NCBI RefSeq assembly: GCF_007827045.1
Contig: NZ_RPFW01000002.1
Location: 1,178,001 to 1,242,000 of the forward strand
Reading direction: 5' to 3'
Origin: Trebonia kvetii
GTDB lineage: Bacteria; Actinomycetota; Actinomycetes; Streptosporangiales; Streptosporangiaceae
Length of the DNA: 64,000 bases
The position numbers were made by a program, and so were the translations under genes. Below the pieces are notes generated by a model. The model was not told the DNA's origin, searched no databases, and was given only the letters and a program-made list of their open reading frames with translations. Of this stretch, positions 54,617 to 63,470 are shown piece after piece. Numbering within the stretch: the first letter of the stretch is position 1; the number at the start of each line of letters is the position of its first letter.

Positions 54617-55543
54617 TCAGTTGGTGCCGAGCTGACTGGAGAAGAGGCTGCGCGGCAGCCCGTCGGCGGCCGGGCGGAAGCTCGACTCCATCGCCGCGGC
54701 GAGCCGGTCGTACTCCCACGGCGCCGGCGCGCTGAGCTGCCTAATGATCTGCGGGTTCTCGTACAGGCCCACATCGAAGCCCGCGGCGGAGATGACCCGG
54801 CCGGTCAGCCAGTCCGACCGCTCGCTCGCCAGGTACAGCGCGACGGGCGCGATGTTGTCCGGCGACATCCGCAGATCCTCGTCCGACGGCCGCTCGTCGC
54901 GCACCCGCTTGTCGGCCGGGATGGTGGCGGTGAGCCTGGTCGCCGCGCCCGGTGCGATCGCGTTGGCGGTGACGCCGTAGCGGGCCAGGCCCTGGGCAAG
55001 GGAGTAGGTGAGGCCGACGATGCCCATCTTGGCCGCCGCGTAGTTCGGCTGGCCGGGCGAACCGTCCAGGCCGGAGACGGAGGTGAAGTTGATGACACGG
55101 TAATGGCCCTGCTGGTTGCGCTGTTCGCGCCAGTAAGCGGAGGCCGGACGAACGGTGGAGTAGTGACCCTTCAGGTGCACCCGGATCACCTCGTCCCAGT
55201 CCTGCTCGGCCAGGTTGAAGATCATCCGGTCGCGCAGGATGCCGGCCACGTTGACTACGATGTCCAGCCTGCCGTACCGCTCCACGGCGGTCTGCACGAG
55301 CCGCTCGCCGGTCGCGACGTTGCCGATGTCGCCGCCGTCGGAGACGGCGGTGCCGCCGGCCGCGACGATCTCGTCGGCGATCTGCTTGGCCGGCCCCTCG
55401 TCGCCGCCCGAGCCGTCGGGGTTGCCGCCGAGGTCGTTGATGACCAGCTTCGCGCCCTCCGCGGCGAACAGCCTGCTGATGGAGGCGCCGATGCCGCGCG
55501 CTCCGCCGGTGATGATCGCTACCCGTTCGTCGATGACACCCAT
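54617..55543 (-). CDS. Short-chain dehydrogenase/reductase
   Basis: 308-residue NAD(P)-dependent SDR: VAIITGGARGIGASISRLFA, NVAGILRDRMIFN, catalytic Tyr/Lys in NYAAAKMGIV. Extended C-terminal tail, as in multifunctional-enzyme-type 3-hydroxyacyl-CoA dehydrogenases. ATG 55543. First gene of SDR-TetR-LLM. Confidence 0.88.
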   Translation of the reverse strand: MGVIDERVAIITGGARGIGASISRLFAAEGAKLVINDLGGNPDGSGGDEGPAKQIADEIVAAGGTAVSDGGDIGNVATGERLVQTAVERYGRLDIVVNVAGILRDRMIFNLAEQDWDEVIRVHLKGHYSTVRPASAYWREQRNQQGHYRVINFTSVSGLDGSPGQPNYAAAKMGIVGLTYSLAQGLARYGVTANAIAPGAATRLTATIPADKRVRDERPSDEDLRMSPDNIAPVALYLASERSDWLTGRVISAAGFDVGLYENPQIIRQLSAPAPWEYDRLAAAMESSFRPAADGLPRSLFSSQLGTN

Positions 55544-55566
55544 GTGCGGTCCCTCTTTTCAATAAG

Positions 55567-55580
55567 CAGAACTTGTTCTT
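55567..55580. promoter_or_regulatory. KstR-type operator upstream of SDR operon
   Basis: CAGAACTTGTTCTT contains the AGAAC-N2-GTTCT dyad, close to the KstR consensus (TNNAACNNGTTNNA). 24 bp before the SDR ATG. Confidence 0.65.
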
Positions 55581-55608
55581 ATCGAAATGCACGGTTAGGC
55601 CACATCTG

Positions 55609-56673
55609 TCAGGCCAGCTGGGCGGTCCCTGCCGGGTGCCACAGCCCGACCCCGCCGACCGCGGCGCAGCTCACGGCCCGCAGCGACCGCAGGTGGCGCA
55701 GGTGGGCGACCACCTCGCCGAGCGCCGCCTGATGCTGGAACGGTGACAGCGCGCTCCACGGGCGCGACCAGGTCACCTGCCTGGCCACCTGCCAGGCGGT
55801 GTGCCGCGCAGGTCCCGAGCCGACGATGTCTGCCGCCTCCTTCAGCCGCTCCAGGTGATGCTCCCGCAGCGTGTCAAGCCGGTCGTCGAGACCGGCGAAC
55901 CGGTACTCGTGCGCGGGCAGTACCTCATCCGGCGCCAGCGGCCGCAGCTTCTCCAGGGAGTCCAGGTACGCGGCGAGCGGCTCGGACTCCTGATCCCAGG
56001 CGGAGATGTTGGGCGTGATGCGCGGCAGCACGTGGTCGCCGGTGAGCAGCAGCCCGTGGGTCTCGTCGTGAAAGCACAAGTGCCCGGGCGAGTGGCCAGG
56101 CGTCCACACCGCGCGCAGCCGCAGCCCGGGCACGTCGATCAGCTCGCCGTGCCCGATCAGCCGGTCGGCCCTGACTATCGCGCCGCGGGCCATGGCCGCG
56201 TTGGCGGTGCGCCGTCCCCCGTCCGTCATCTGCCCGACGTGCTCATCGGGGGCACCGCACCAGCGCAGGTACCCGGCCATCGAGCCGGCCATGTCTGGCC
56301 GGGAGAACCTCGCGAGCAGCGCGTCTTCGCCTTCGTGCATGCCGATCCACGCGCCGGACGCCTCCCGTACAGCGCCGGACAGGCCGTGGTGGTCCGGATG
56401 GACGTGCGTGACGAGCACGGCGGTGACCGCGCTCAGCGGGACGCCGCACGCGTCCAAGCCGTCGGTCAGCGCCTGCCAGCTCGCCGGCGCATCCCAGCCG
56501 GGGTCGACGAGAACGAATCCCGCGGAGTGCTCGATCAGGTAGCTCAGCACGTAGCGCAGCGGGTTGTCCGGTATCGGCACGGGCACCGACCACACGCCGG
56601 GAACGACTCGTTCCACCGGCGGGATCTCCTTCCGCGCCCAGGCCTCCTGCTGCAGCGTCCCGGTCACCCGCAT
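55609..56673 (-). CDS. MBL-fold metallo-hydrolase (glyoxalase II-like)
   Basis: 354 residues. Zinc motif THVHPDHHGLSG (HxHxDH), later ligands in WTPGHSPGHLCFHDE, LLTGDHVLPRI and LPAHEYRFAG, plus a C-terminal helical region. ATG 56673 chosen over the frame opening at 56868, which would run through the fadE promoter. Probably a thioesterase or hydrolase for acyl-CoA products. Confidence 0.82.
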   Translation of the reverse strand: MRVTGTLQQEAWARKEIPPVERVVPGVWSVPVPIPDNPLRYVLSYLIEHSAGFVLVDPGWDAPASWQALTDGLDACGVPLSAVTAVLVTHVHPDHHGLSGAVREASGAWIGMHEGEDALLARFSRPDMAGSMAGYLRWCGAPDEHVGQMTDGGRRTANAAMARGAIVRADRLIGHGELIDVPGLRLRAVWTPGHSPGHLCFHDETHGLLLTGDHVLPRITPNISAWDQESEPLAAYLDSLEKLRPLAPDEVLPAHEYRFAGLDDRLDTLREHHLERLKEAADIVGSGPARHTAWQVARQVTWSRPWSALSPFQHQAALGEVVAHLRHLRSLRAVSCAAVGGVGLWHPAGTAQLA

Positions 56674-56780
56674 CCGCCGATCAGTCCTCTCTGCCGACGG
56701 GCCTGTAGACACCCGCGTTCTGTTGACACCCGCACCGTGTTGACACCAACATCGGGGGTGTGATTCGCTCAATCCGAGAT

Positions 56781-56798
56781 AATCATAACCGATTTCAG
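56781..56798 (+). promoter_or_regulatory. Shared motif before fadE pair
   Basis: AATCATAACCGATTTCAG, 59 bp upstream of the fadE1 ATG. 16 of 18 bases match, in the same orientation relative to the gene, the site upstream of caiB (61105-61122). Candidate TetR operator. Confidence 0.6.
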
Positions 56799-56856
56799 TT
56801 CTTAGGAAACTCTCAAAGACCAGACTGAACTGCGGTTTTGCAGGGGATGGACCGGC

Positions 56857-58071
56857 ATGAGCGAGCAATCAGTGACCGATTTCCGGAACCGGGCCCGAGC
56901 CTGGCTCGAGGCCAACGCCCCGCGGCGGGGCAGCGGCGACGAGGGAAGCGAAGCGGGACGCGCCGACATTGCAGCGCAGCAGGCGTTCCAGGCGAAACTC
57001 TACGACGCCGGGTTCGCCGGTATCAGCTGGCCGAAGGAATATGGCGGCCAGGGCCTGACCGACGCCGAGCAGATCGCGTTCGGCCAGGTGGCGCGCGACT
57101 ACGCGCTCCCGGTCGGCGTGTTCTTCATCGGGCTCGGCATGCCAGGGCCGACGATCCTTGAGCTTGGCACCGAGGAGCAGAAGAAGCGGTACCTGCCGAA
57201 GATGCTGCGCGGCGAGGAGATCTGGTGCCAGCTGTTCTCCGAGCCTGCCGCCGGTTCTGACGTCGCGTCGCTGACCACAAGCGCGGTGCCTGACGGCGAC
57301 GGCTGGGTGCTCAACGGTCAGAAGGTGTGGACGTCCGGCGCCCAGTACAGCCACTACGGCGCGGTCATCGCGCGGACCGACCCGACGGTGCCCAAGCACA
57401 ACGGCATCACGATGTTCATCGTCGACATGCACTCCCCCGGGGTGACCGTGCGGCCGCTGAAGGTCGCCACCGGCGCGACCCCGTTCAACGAGGTCTACTT
57501 CGACCAGGTGCGGCTGCCCGCAGGCTCGGTGATCGGTGAGGTCAATGACGGCTGGCGGGCGGCCGTCGTCATGCTGCGCAACGAGCGGGTGAACATCGGC
57601 ACCATGGGGGCGCCGCGGACCAGCCCGCTGTCGTACCACGCGCTGAGCTCACTCGCGGCCAAGCAGGGCGACAGCGCCGATCCCGGGCTGCGCAGGAAGC
57701 TCGCGGAGCTGTACGTGCGCGAGCGGTCCGTGCGCCTCTTCGGCCAGCTGCTGCGCGAAGAGGCGATGGCCGGGCGCGACCCCGGCCCGCGCGGCTCGGT
57801 GGCCAAGCTGGCCGGCGCGGAGCTCGGCACCTTCGCGTCCCTGGTCGCCGCGGAGGTGCTCGGCCCGGCGGTCGCCGCATCCGACAGCGAAGAGGTCAGG
57901 GAGGTGCTCAACGCCGCGCTCAGCGCCCCAGGCTCGTCCGTCGCCGGCGGCACCAACGAGATCCAGCGCAACATCATCGGCGAGCGAGTGCTCGGCCTGC
58001 CCAAGGACCCGGGCGTCGACCGCTCCACGCCGTTCAACCAGCTCCGCGTGGGCACCCTGCGGAAGAATTGA
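56857..58071 (+). CDS. Acyl-CoA dehydrogenase, alpha-type subunit
   Basis: 404 residues: full three-domain acyl-CoA dehydrogenase (FSEPAAGSDVASLTTSAV; GWVLNGQKVWTSGAQ; AGGTNEIQRNIIGERVLGL). ATG 56857 with GGGGATGG. Followed 9 bp later by a shorter dehydrogenase gene; such neighbouring long/short pairs form alpha2beta2 enzymes of sterol side-chain oxidation. Confidence 0.92.
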   Translation: MSEQSVTDFRNRARAWLEANAPRRGSGDEGSEAGRADIAAQQAFQAKLYDAGFAGISWPKEYGGQGLTDAEQIAFGQVARDYALPVGVFFIGLGMPGPTILELGTEEQKKRYLPKMLRGEEIWCQLFSEPAAGSDVASLTTSAVPDGDGWVLNGQKVWTSGAQYSHYGAVIARTDPTVPKHNGITMFIVDMHSPGVTVRPLKVATGATPFNEVYFDQVRLPAGSVIGEVNDGWRAAVVMLRNERVNIGTMGAPRTSPLSYHALSSLAAKQGDSADPGLRRKLAELYVRERSVRLFGQLLREEAMAGRDPGPRGSVAKLAGAELGTFASLVAAEVLGPAVAASDSEEVREVLNAALSAPGSSVAGGTNEIQRNIIGERVLGLPKDPGVDRSTPFNQLRVGTLRKN

Positions 58072-58080
58072 GGACCGGCG

Positions 58081-59151
58081 ATGGCGCTGATACTTAACGA
58101 AGACGAAGAGCAGTTCAGGCAGTCGGTGCGGCGCTTCGTCACGGAACGCAGCCCGCTGCCGAAGCTACGCGAGCTGATGAGCTCGGGCCAGCCGTTCGAC
58201 GCCGACGCGTGGAAGCAGATGTCGGAGCTCGGGCTTACCGGCCTGATCATTCCGGCGGAGCACGGCGGCGCCGAGGCCGGCTACTCGGTGCTTTCCGTGG
58301 CGCTGACCGAGCTCGGCGCCGGGCTGGTGGCGTCGCCGCTGCTCGCCGGCACGCTGGCGACGGGCGCCCTGATGCACCTCGGCAACGAGGCGGCCGAGGG
58401 CAGGCTGCTGCCTGGCATCGCCGGCGGCGAGCTGATCGCGACACTGGCCGCGGGCGGCGCGGGGACGGCGCGCGCCGACGGCGGCGCGCTGTCCGGCGAG
58501 ATCTCGCAGGTGCTGAACGGGGCACAGGCCGACGTGCTGCTCATCCCCGCTGACACCGGAGGGCGCACCGAGCTTTTCGAGGTCGCGGCGGGCACGCCCG
58601 GGCTCGAGGTCACGCCGCTGCCCGCGCTCGACCACAGCCGCGCCCTCGCCCGGGTCCGGCTGAACGGCGCGGCGGGCACCAGGCTGGACGGCGACGCGGC
58701 CGCGGCGCTCGGCTTCGCGGCGGACCTGGCGAACCTCGCGATCGCGTCCGAGCAGGTCGGCGGCATGGCCGCCTGCGTGGCGATGACCACCGAGTACGCC
58801 AAGATCCGGGCCGCCTTCGGCCGGCCGATCGGCGCGTTCCAGGGGGTCAAGCACCGCCTCGCGGAGCTGCACACCACCTGGGAGCTGGCGCACGCGGCGC
58901 TGCGGGACGCTGCCCGCGCCGCCGACGAGCGGCCCGCGGACTTCTCGCGCGCCGCGGCGGTCGCCAGGATCGCGGTGTCCGCCAGCTACGTCGACGCCGC
59001 GGTGGCGACCGTCCAGCTGCACGGCGGCATCGGCTTCACCTGGGAGCACGACGCGCACCTGTACCAGAAGAACGCCATGTCGCAGCATGCCCTGTTCGGC
59101 GGGCCGGACGAGCAGCTCGACCGGCTTGCCGCGCTGCTCGCCGCCGGCTGA
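58081..59151 (+). CDS. Acyl-CoA dehydrogenase, beta-type subunit
   Basis: 356 residues, shorter and more divergent (LILNEDEEQFRQSVRRFVTE; FGRPIGAFQGVKHRLAELHT; LHGGIGFTWEHDAHLYQK). The middle domain lacks the usual TGGxxA-type substrate-loop pattern, as in partner subunits of heterotetrameric dehydrogenases. ATG 58081 after GAGGACC. Ends 3 bp from the convergent TetR. Confidence 0.9.
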   Translation: MALILNEDEEQFRQSVRRFVTERSPLPKLRELMSSGQPFDADAWKQMSELGLTGLIIPAEHGGAEAGYSVLSVALTELGAGLVASPLLAGTLATGALMHLGNEAAEGRLLPGIAGGELIATLAAGGAGTARADGGALSGEISQVLNGAQADVLLIPADTGGRTELFEVAAGTPGLEVTPLPALDHSRALARVRLNGAAGTRLDGDAAAALGFAADLANLAIASEQVGGMAACVAMTTEYAKIRAAFGRPIGAFQGVKHRLAELHTTWELAHAALRDAARAADERPADFSRAAAVARIAVSASYVDAAVATVQLHGGIGFTWEHDAHLYQKNAMSQHALFGGPDEQLDRLAALLAAG

Positions 59152-59154
59152 GCT

Positions 59155-59811
59155 TTAGCCTGCTGGCGTGTAGGTCACGTCCGGCGCCACCCGCGCCAGC
59201 TCCTCGTCGATCACCGCGTCGGGGAGCTCGAGCAGTTGGCAGCCGATTTCGATGACCGCTTCCGCGTCGGCGGCGGAGTAGGTCCCCGCCAGCCAGCGCC
59301 GGGTCGCCGCGCTCGCGATGTCGCGCACTACGAGCAGCAGCTTCTCCTGCTGCTCGCTGAGCGTGCCGCCGCCCGCCGCCACGTGCCTGATGACCTGCCA
59401 GTGGGTGTGCTCGACCGCCTCGATGATCGAGCTGTAGCTGCGCCCGCCGCCGGTCAGCGCGGCGGCCAGCGCCGCGGTGAGCCGCTGGTTGCGCTGCTGT
59501 GCGCGGAACTCGCGCTTGAAGTGAGCGGCAACCCGATCACGGACGGTGTCCCCCGCCGGTTCCTCCGCGGACACCAGGAGCCAGGCCGCCTGGTACCGGG
59601 ACAGCAACACCGCGAGCAGCAGGTACTCCTTGGAGGGGAAGTAGCGGTAGAGCGTCGCGAGCGACACCCCGGCGCGCTGTGCCAGGTCCTTCATCTGCAC
59701 GGCTTCCTGTCCGCCGGCGGACAGGATCTGCGTCGCGGCAGCGATCACCCGGTCGTACCGGGCCTGCTGCACCGGCGTCTCAGGAACGGCCGGCAGGTTC
59801 TCCTGCGTCAC
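59155..59811 (-). CDS. KstR-like TetR regulator 2
   Basis: 218 residues starting at GTG 59811. HTH VQMKDLAQRAGVSLATLYRY, and FPSKEYLLLAVLLSRYQAAW, nearly identical in pattern to regulator 1. 9 bp downstream of caiB on the same strand, so co-transcribed. Candidate regulator of the motif shared by the fadE and caiB promoters. Confidence 0.88.
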   Translation of the reverse strand: MTQENLPAVPETPVQQARYDRVIAAATQILSAGGQEAVQMKDLAQRAGVSLATLYRYFPSKEYLLLAVLLSRYQAAWLLVSAEEPAGDTVRDRVAAHFKREFRAQQRNQRLTAALAAALTGGGRSYSSIIEAVEHTHWQVIRHVAAGGGTLSEQQEKLLLVVRDIASAATRRWLAGTYSAADAEAVIEIGCQLLELPDAVIDEELARVAPDVTYTPAG

Positions 59812-59820
59812 GGAGCTAAT

Positions 59821-60990
59821 CTAGCCGAGCGGGCCAGGGCGGTCCTCTGGCCGCCACGCAGGGTCACCAGTCGCCGGGACGTGCTCTCCTGCCGCCTCCC
59901 GGCGCCAGCGGGCCGCGATCTCGGCAGGGTCGTCCTGACCGCGCGCGGGTGCCGCCGCGACGGGGCCCGGCGGTGTCGCGGAGAACCGGGGAGCCGGGGC
60001 GGGCTGCAGCACACCGCCGGAGTCGACGAGGGTGCCGCGGGCCGCCAGGTGCGGGTGCCGCGCCGCCTCGCGCAGCCCGAGCACCGGCGCGACGCAGGCG
60101 TCGGAGGAGGAGAAGACCTCCGTCCACTCGGCTTGCGTCCTGGCGGCGAACGCCGCGGCGATCCGGCCACGCAGCGCGTCCCAGCCGCTCCGGTCGTGCT
60201 GGCGTGCCGGGTCCTCGTCGAGGCCGAGCCTGGCGATGAACTCGGCGTAGAACTTGGCCTCGAGCGCGCCGACCGCCATGTGCCTGCCGTCGGCCGTGGC
60301 GTAGACGGAGTAGAACGGCGCGCCGCCGTCGAGCATGTTGACGCCGCGCTCGTCCGCCCAGACGCCCGAGGCGAGCATCCCGTGCGTCATCGCGAGCAGG
60401 TGCGCGGTGCCGTCGACGATCGCCGCGTCCACCACCTGGCCTGGGGCGCCCCCGCGCACCGCCCACAGGGCGGCGAGCACCCCGATGATCAGGTACGTGC
60501 CGCCGCCGCCGAAGTCGCCGAGCAGGTTGATCGGGATCTGCGGCGGGCCGCCCGCCTCGCCGATCGCGTGCAGCGCGCCGGTCACCGCGATGTAGGCGAT
60601 GTCATGCCCGGCCTGGCCGGCGAGCGGGCCGTCCTGGCCCCACCCGGTCATCCGCCCGTAGACGAGGCGCGGGTTGCGCGCGAGGCACTGCGCGGGCCCG
60701 AGGCCGAGCCGCTCGGTAACCCCGGGGCGGAAGCCCTCGATCAGCGCGTCGGCCCCGGCCACCAGGTCGAGGACCGCCGCCACCGCCTCCGGGCGCTTGA
60801 GGTCGAGCGCCACCGACTTCTTGCCGCGGCCGAGCACGTCCACCCCGGCCCGATGCGGCGGGCCGTCCTCGGCCGCCGGGCGGTCGACGCGCACCACCTC
60901 CGCGCCCAGGTCCGCCAGGATCATCCCGGCGAACGGCCCGGGACCGATCCCGGCGAGCTCAACGACACGGCATCCCGACAGCGGACCCAT
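59821..60990 (-). CDS. CaiB/BaiF-type CoA transferase or acyl-CoA racemase
   Basis: 389 residues of the family III CoA-transferases (includes alpha-methylacyl-CoA racemase): GCRVVELAGIGPGPFAGMIL, LGAEVVRVDRP and the central LNLLGDFGGGG-type (PINLLGDFGGGGTYLII) substrate-pocket region. ATG 60990. First gene of caiB-TetR. Racemisation of 2-methyl-branched acyl-CoA would feed the fadE pair. Confidence 0.9.
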   Translation of the reverse strand: MGPLSGCRVVELAGIGPGPFAGMILADLGAEVVRVDRPAAEDGPPHRAGVDVLGRGKKSVALDLKRPEAVAAVLDLVAGADALIEGFRPGVTERLGLGPAQCLARNPRLVYGRMTGWGQDGPLAGQAGHDIAYIAVTGALHAIGEAGGPPQIPINLLGDFGGGGTYLIIGVLAALWAVRGGAPGQVVDAAIVDGTAHLLAMTHGMLASGVWADERGVNMLDGGAPFYSVYATADGRHMAVGALEAKFYAEFIARLGLDEDPARQHDRSGWDALRGRIAAAFAARTQAEWTEVFSSSDACVAPVLGLREAARHPHLAARGTLVDSGGVLQPAPAPRFSATPPGPVAAAPARGQDDPAEIAARWRREAAGEHVPATGDPAWRPEDRPGPLG

Positions 60991-61026
60991 GGCAGGTCTC
61001 TCCCTTGCCCGTGAACCTAGCCTGCA

Positions 61027-61043
61027 TCTGAAACCAATTCAGA
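61027..61043. promoter_or_regulatory. Inverted repeat upstream of caiB
   Basis: TCTGAA-ACCAA-TTCAGA, 6-bp arms, 37 bp before the caiB ATG; shares TTTCAG/CTGAAA arms with the 56781 and 61105 motifs. Confidence 0.55.
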
Positions 61044-61104
61044 CCAGACATCATGGCGTAATGCCAGCTTCCAGGGGTGGCCAGTCGCCAGGCATCGAGA
61101 AAAT

Positions 61105-61122
61105 CTGAAACCGATTATGATT
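61105..61122 (-). promoter_or_regulatory. Shared motif upstream of caiB
   Basis: Reverse strand AATCATAATCGGTTTCAG, 115 bp before caiB. Same as the site before fadE except at two positions. Confidence 0.6.
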
Positions 61123-61305
61123 ACGGCCGAGCCACCCGTCAACAGTCACGCAGCCTAACAGGACAGGCTCAGGCGGCGGGGCTGTCAGTGGCCGCACGAG
61201 GTCCGTACCGGGACTCCTGGGGCGCGGTGGACGAACCGGCCTTAATTACCTACTATTTTTATCGACATAGGAGGAAATACGCCACGCAGCGATGAGGATT
61301 GCCGG

Positions 61306-62292
61306 ATGAGCCAGCCAGGTCAGCACACCGCCATCGCCCGCTGGGACGAGCCCGAGGGCCTCAACCCGCGCGGCACGGTCATCGTCGTTCCCGGCCGCGG
61401 CGAACTGCCCGGGGTGTACGAGCGGTTCGGCCGCCGGCTCGCCGCCGACGCCTACCGGGTGCGCGCGGTCGCCAACCCGGTCGACGACCCTGATCTGGCC
61501 GAGAAGCAGGTCGGGGAGGCCCTGGCCACCGGGCCCGCGCCGGTAGTGCTCGCCGGATCTGACACCGGAGCGCTGTTCGCCGTCGCCCTTATCGCATCCG
61601 GCCGGCTGCCCGAGGCCGCCGCCCTGGTACTCGCCGGCCTGCCCGCGGAGGCGTCGGTGCCCGCCGGTCTGCCGGCGGATGCCCTTGACGGCGGTCCAGC
61701 GGCAGGCGGCACCGGGGCAATGGCACCCGACGGCGGGGCGGGCGAGACCGCGGGCGAGGACGGCTCCTGGGACGGCGAGCTTGAGGCGAGGACGGCCTGC
61801 CCGACGCATCGCGGCAGGCTGGCCGGCGACATCCTGCGCCGCGGGGCCCTGTACGAGCCGGTACCCGCCGGCTGGACCGAGCGGGCCGACCTGAAGGCCG
61901 TCCCGGTGCCAGTGCTCGGCCTGCACGGCGCCGCCAACCCGGTCAGCCCGCTCGCGGCCGCCCGCCAGCGGTACGCCGCCGCACCGCACGCGGAACTGGT
62001 CAGCATCGCGGGCGGCAGGCACGACGCCTTCGGCCTGCCTCCCGGCGGGCAGCACGGGAACGGGCCGCACCGCAAGAGAGGAGAACGGGTGCGGCTGGAG
62101 TACGCCGCACCCGTTCGGGATGACTTTGTCAGTGAATTGCGGGAAGCTACGCCTCGACGGAGGCCGGGGCGGGCTCGGACGCCGCGTTCCGCGCGGCGGC
62201 CTGCGGTGCCGGGCTCGCGGCCGCCGGGCGGACGAAGACCAGCGCGAGGACGCCGCCGAGCAGGCCGAGGCCGGCCGCGACGAGGTAGGTGA
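61306..62292 (+). CDS. Alpha/beta-hydrolase, C-terminus apparently damaged
   Basis: 328-residue open frame. Residues 1-~243 read as a hydrolase: GTVIVVPGRGELPGVYERFG, elbow LAGSDTGALFAVA (an Asp at the nucleophile position, G-S-D-T-G, as in dehalogenase-like members) and the catalytic His in IAGGRHDAFGLPP. Beyond ~62035 the family's last helix is missing. The frame crosses a 12-bp-stem hairpin and then runs antisense through the end of the MFS gene (Arg/Pro-rich). Probably truncated or replaced at the 3' end. Confidence 0.6.
   Translation: MSQPGQHTAIARWDEPEGLNPRGTVIVVPGRGELPGVYERFGRRLAADAYRVRAVANPVDDPDLAEKQVGEALATGPAPVVLAGSDTGALFAVALIASGRLPEAAALVLAGLPAEASVPAGLPADALDGGPAAGGTGAMAPDGGAGETAGEDGSWDGELEARTACPTHRGRLAGDILRRGALYEPVPAGWTERADLKAVPVPVLGLHGAANPVSPLAAARQRYAAAPHAELVSIAGGRHDAFGLPPGGQHGNGPHRKRGERVRLEYAAPVRDDFVSELREATPRRRPGRARTPRSARRPAVPGSRPPGGRRPARGRRRAGRGRPRRGR
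62084..62115. terminator. Strong terminator hairpin
   Basis: AACGGGTGCGGC (62084-62095), loop of 8, GCCGCACCCGTT (62104-62115): perfect 12-bp stem, lying 31 bp past the MFS stop and inside the open frame of the hydrolase. Confidence 0.75.
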
Positions 62293-63465
62293 GGTCGAGG
62301 GCGCTGGCGAACGCGTGGTGCACCACCGGGGTGAGGGCCGGCGTCCGGCCGAGCACCGCCTGGGCCTGGCCGCCGCTGAGCGCGGCGGAAAGCCCGCTGC
62401 CCGCCGTCCTGCTCAGCCCGCCGCGGAACACCTCGCCGAGTATCGCGATGCCGAAGGCGAAACCGAGCTGGCGGAAGGTGCTGAGCGCACCGCCCGCCAT
62501 CCCCGCGCGCTGCCACGGCACGGCGGCCATCGCCGACGAGGACAGCGGCGGCATCGCCAGGCCCGCGCCGACGCCCACCACCGCGAGGCCGGGCAGGACC
62601 ACCCACCAGCTCGAGCCGGTGGTGAGCACGGCCTGGCCGAGCACGCCGACCGTGATGACGAGCATGCCGACCCCGATGAGGATGCGGGCCGACGTGCGGT
62701 GCATGACGCGCCCGACGAGCACCGCGGCGAGGAACGCGGTGGCGCTGCACGGCAGCGCCACCAGCCCGGCCTTCATCGGGCTGAGCCCGAGCACCGACTG
62801 CAGCCACAGCGACTGGTAGGCGAAGGCCGCCCAGGCGGACGCCGACAGCAGCCCGCCCACCGCGAGCAGCGAGGCGAATGGCGGGTCGTGCAGCAGCGAC
62901 AGGTCGAGCATCGGCTTCTCGCTGCGCCGCTCGACCGCGATGAACGCGGCCGCCGCGACCACCGCGACGGCGATCAGGACGAGCGTCTCGCCGCTGGCCC
63001 ACGCGCCGCGGATCAGCGCGTAGGTGAGCGCCGCGGCGGCGACGGTGAAGGTAAGCATGCCTGGCAGGTCGACGCGGCGCGGCTGCGGGTCCTTCGATTC
63101 GGTCACGACCGTGAGAGTCAGCACGATGGCGAAGACACTGACGGGCAGGTTGACGAGGAAGATCCAGCGCCAGCCGAAGTGCGTCGTCAGCAGGCCGCCC
63201 GCGAGCGGGCCCGCGGCGGACGCGGCGCCGCTGACCGCGCCCCAGGTGCCGAACGCGATGCCGCGGTCCCGTCCCTGGTACGACGAGCTGACCAGCGCCA
63301 TCGTGGTCGCGAACATCGCGGCGGCGCCCAGGCCCTGCACGCCGCGCGCCGCGATCAGCAGGCTGACGTTCGGCGCGAGACCGCAGGTGAGCGAGGCAAT
63401 GGCGAACAGCCCCAGGCCCGCCAGGTACATCTTCCTGCGGCCGATGCGGTCCGCGACTGACCCGA
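62147..63465 (-). pseudogene. MFS (DHA2/EmrB-type) drug exporter, 5' end missing
   Basis: Codes for the major part of a drug/H+ antiporter: SVADRIGRRKMYLAGL (the loop 2-3 motif) and ASLTCGLAPNVSLLIAARG, through SWWVVLPGLAVVGVGAGLAM to VEA at 62147. Normally ~55-70 residues containing helices 1-2 precede this loop. Here homology begins at about 63465 and runs into unrelated sequence next to the Lrp fragment. No start with ribosome site; ATG 63430 would give a protein lacking helices 1-2. Very likely inactive. Confidence 0.72.
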
Positions 63466-63470
63466 CCGTC

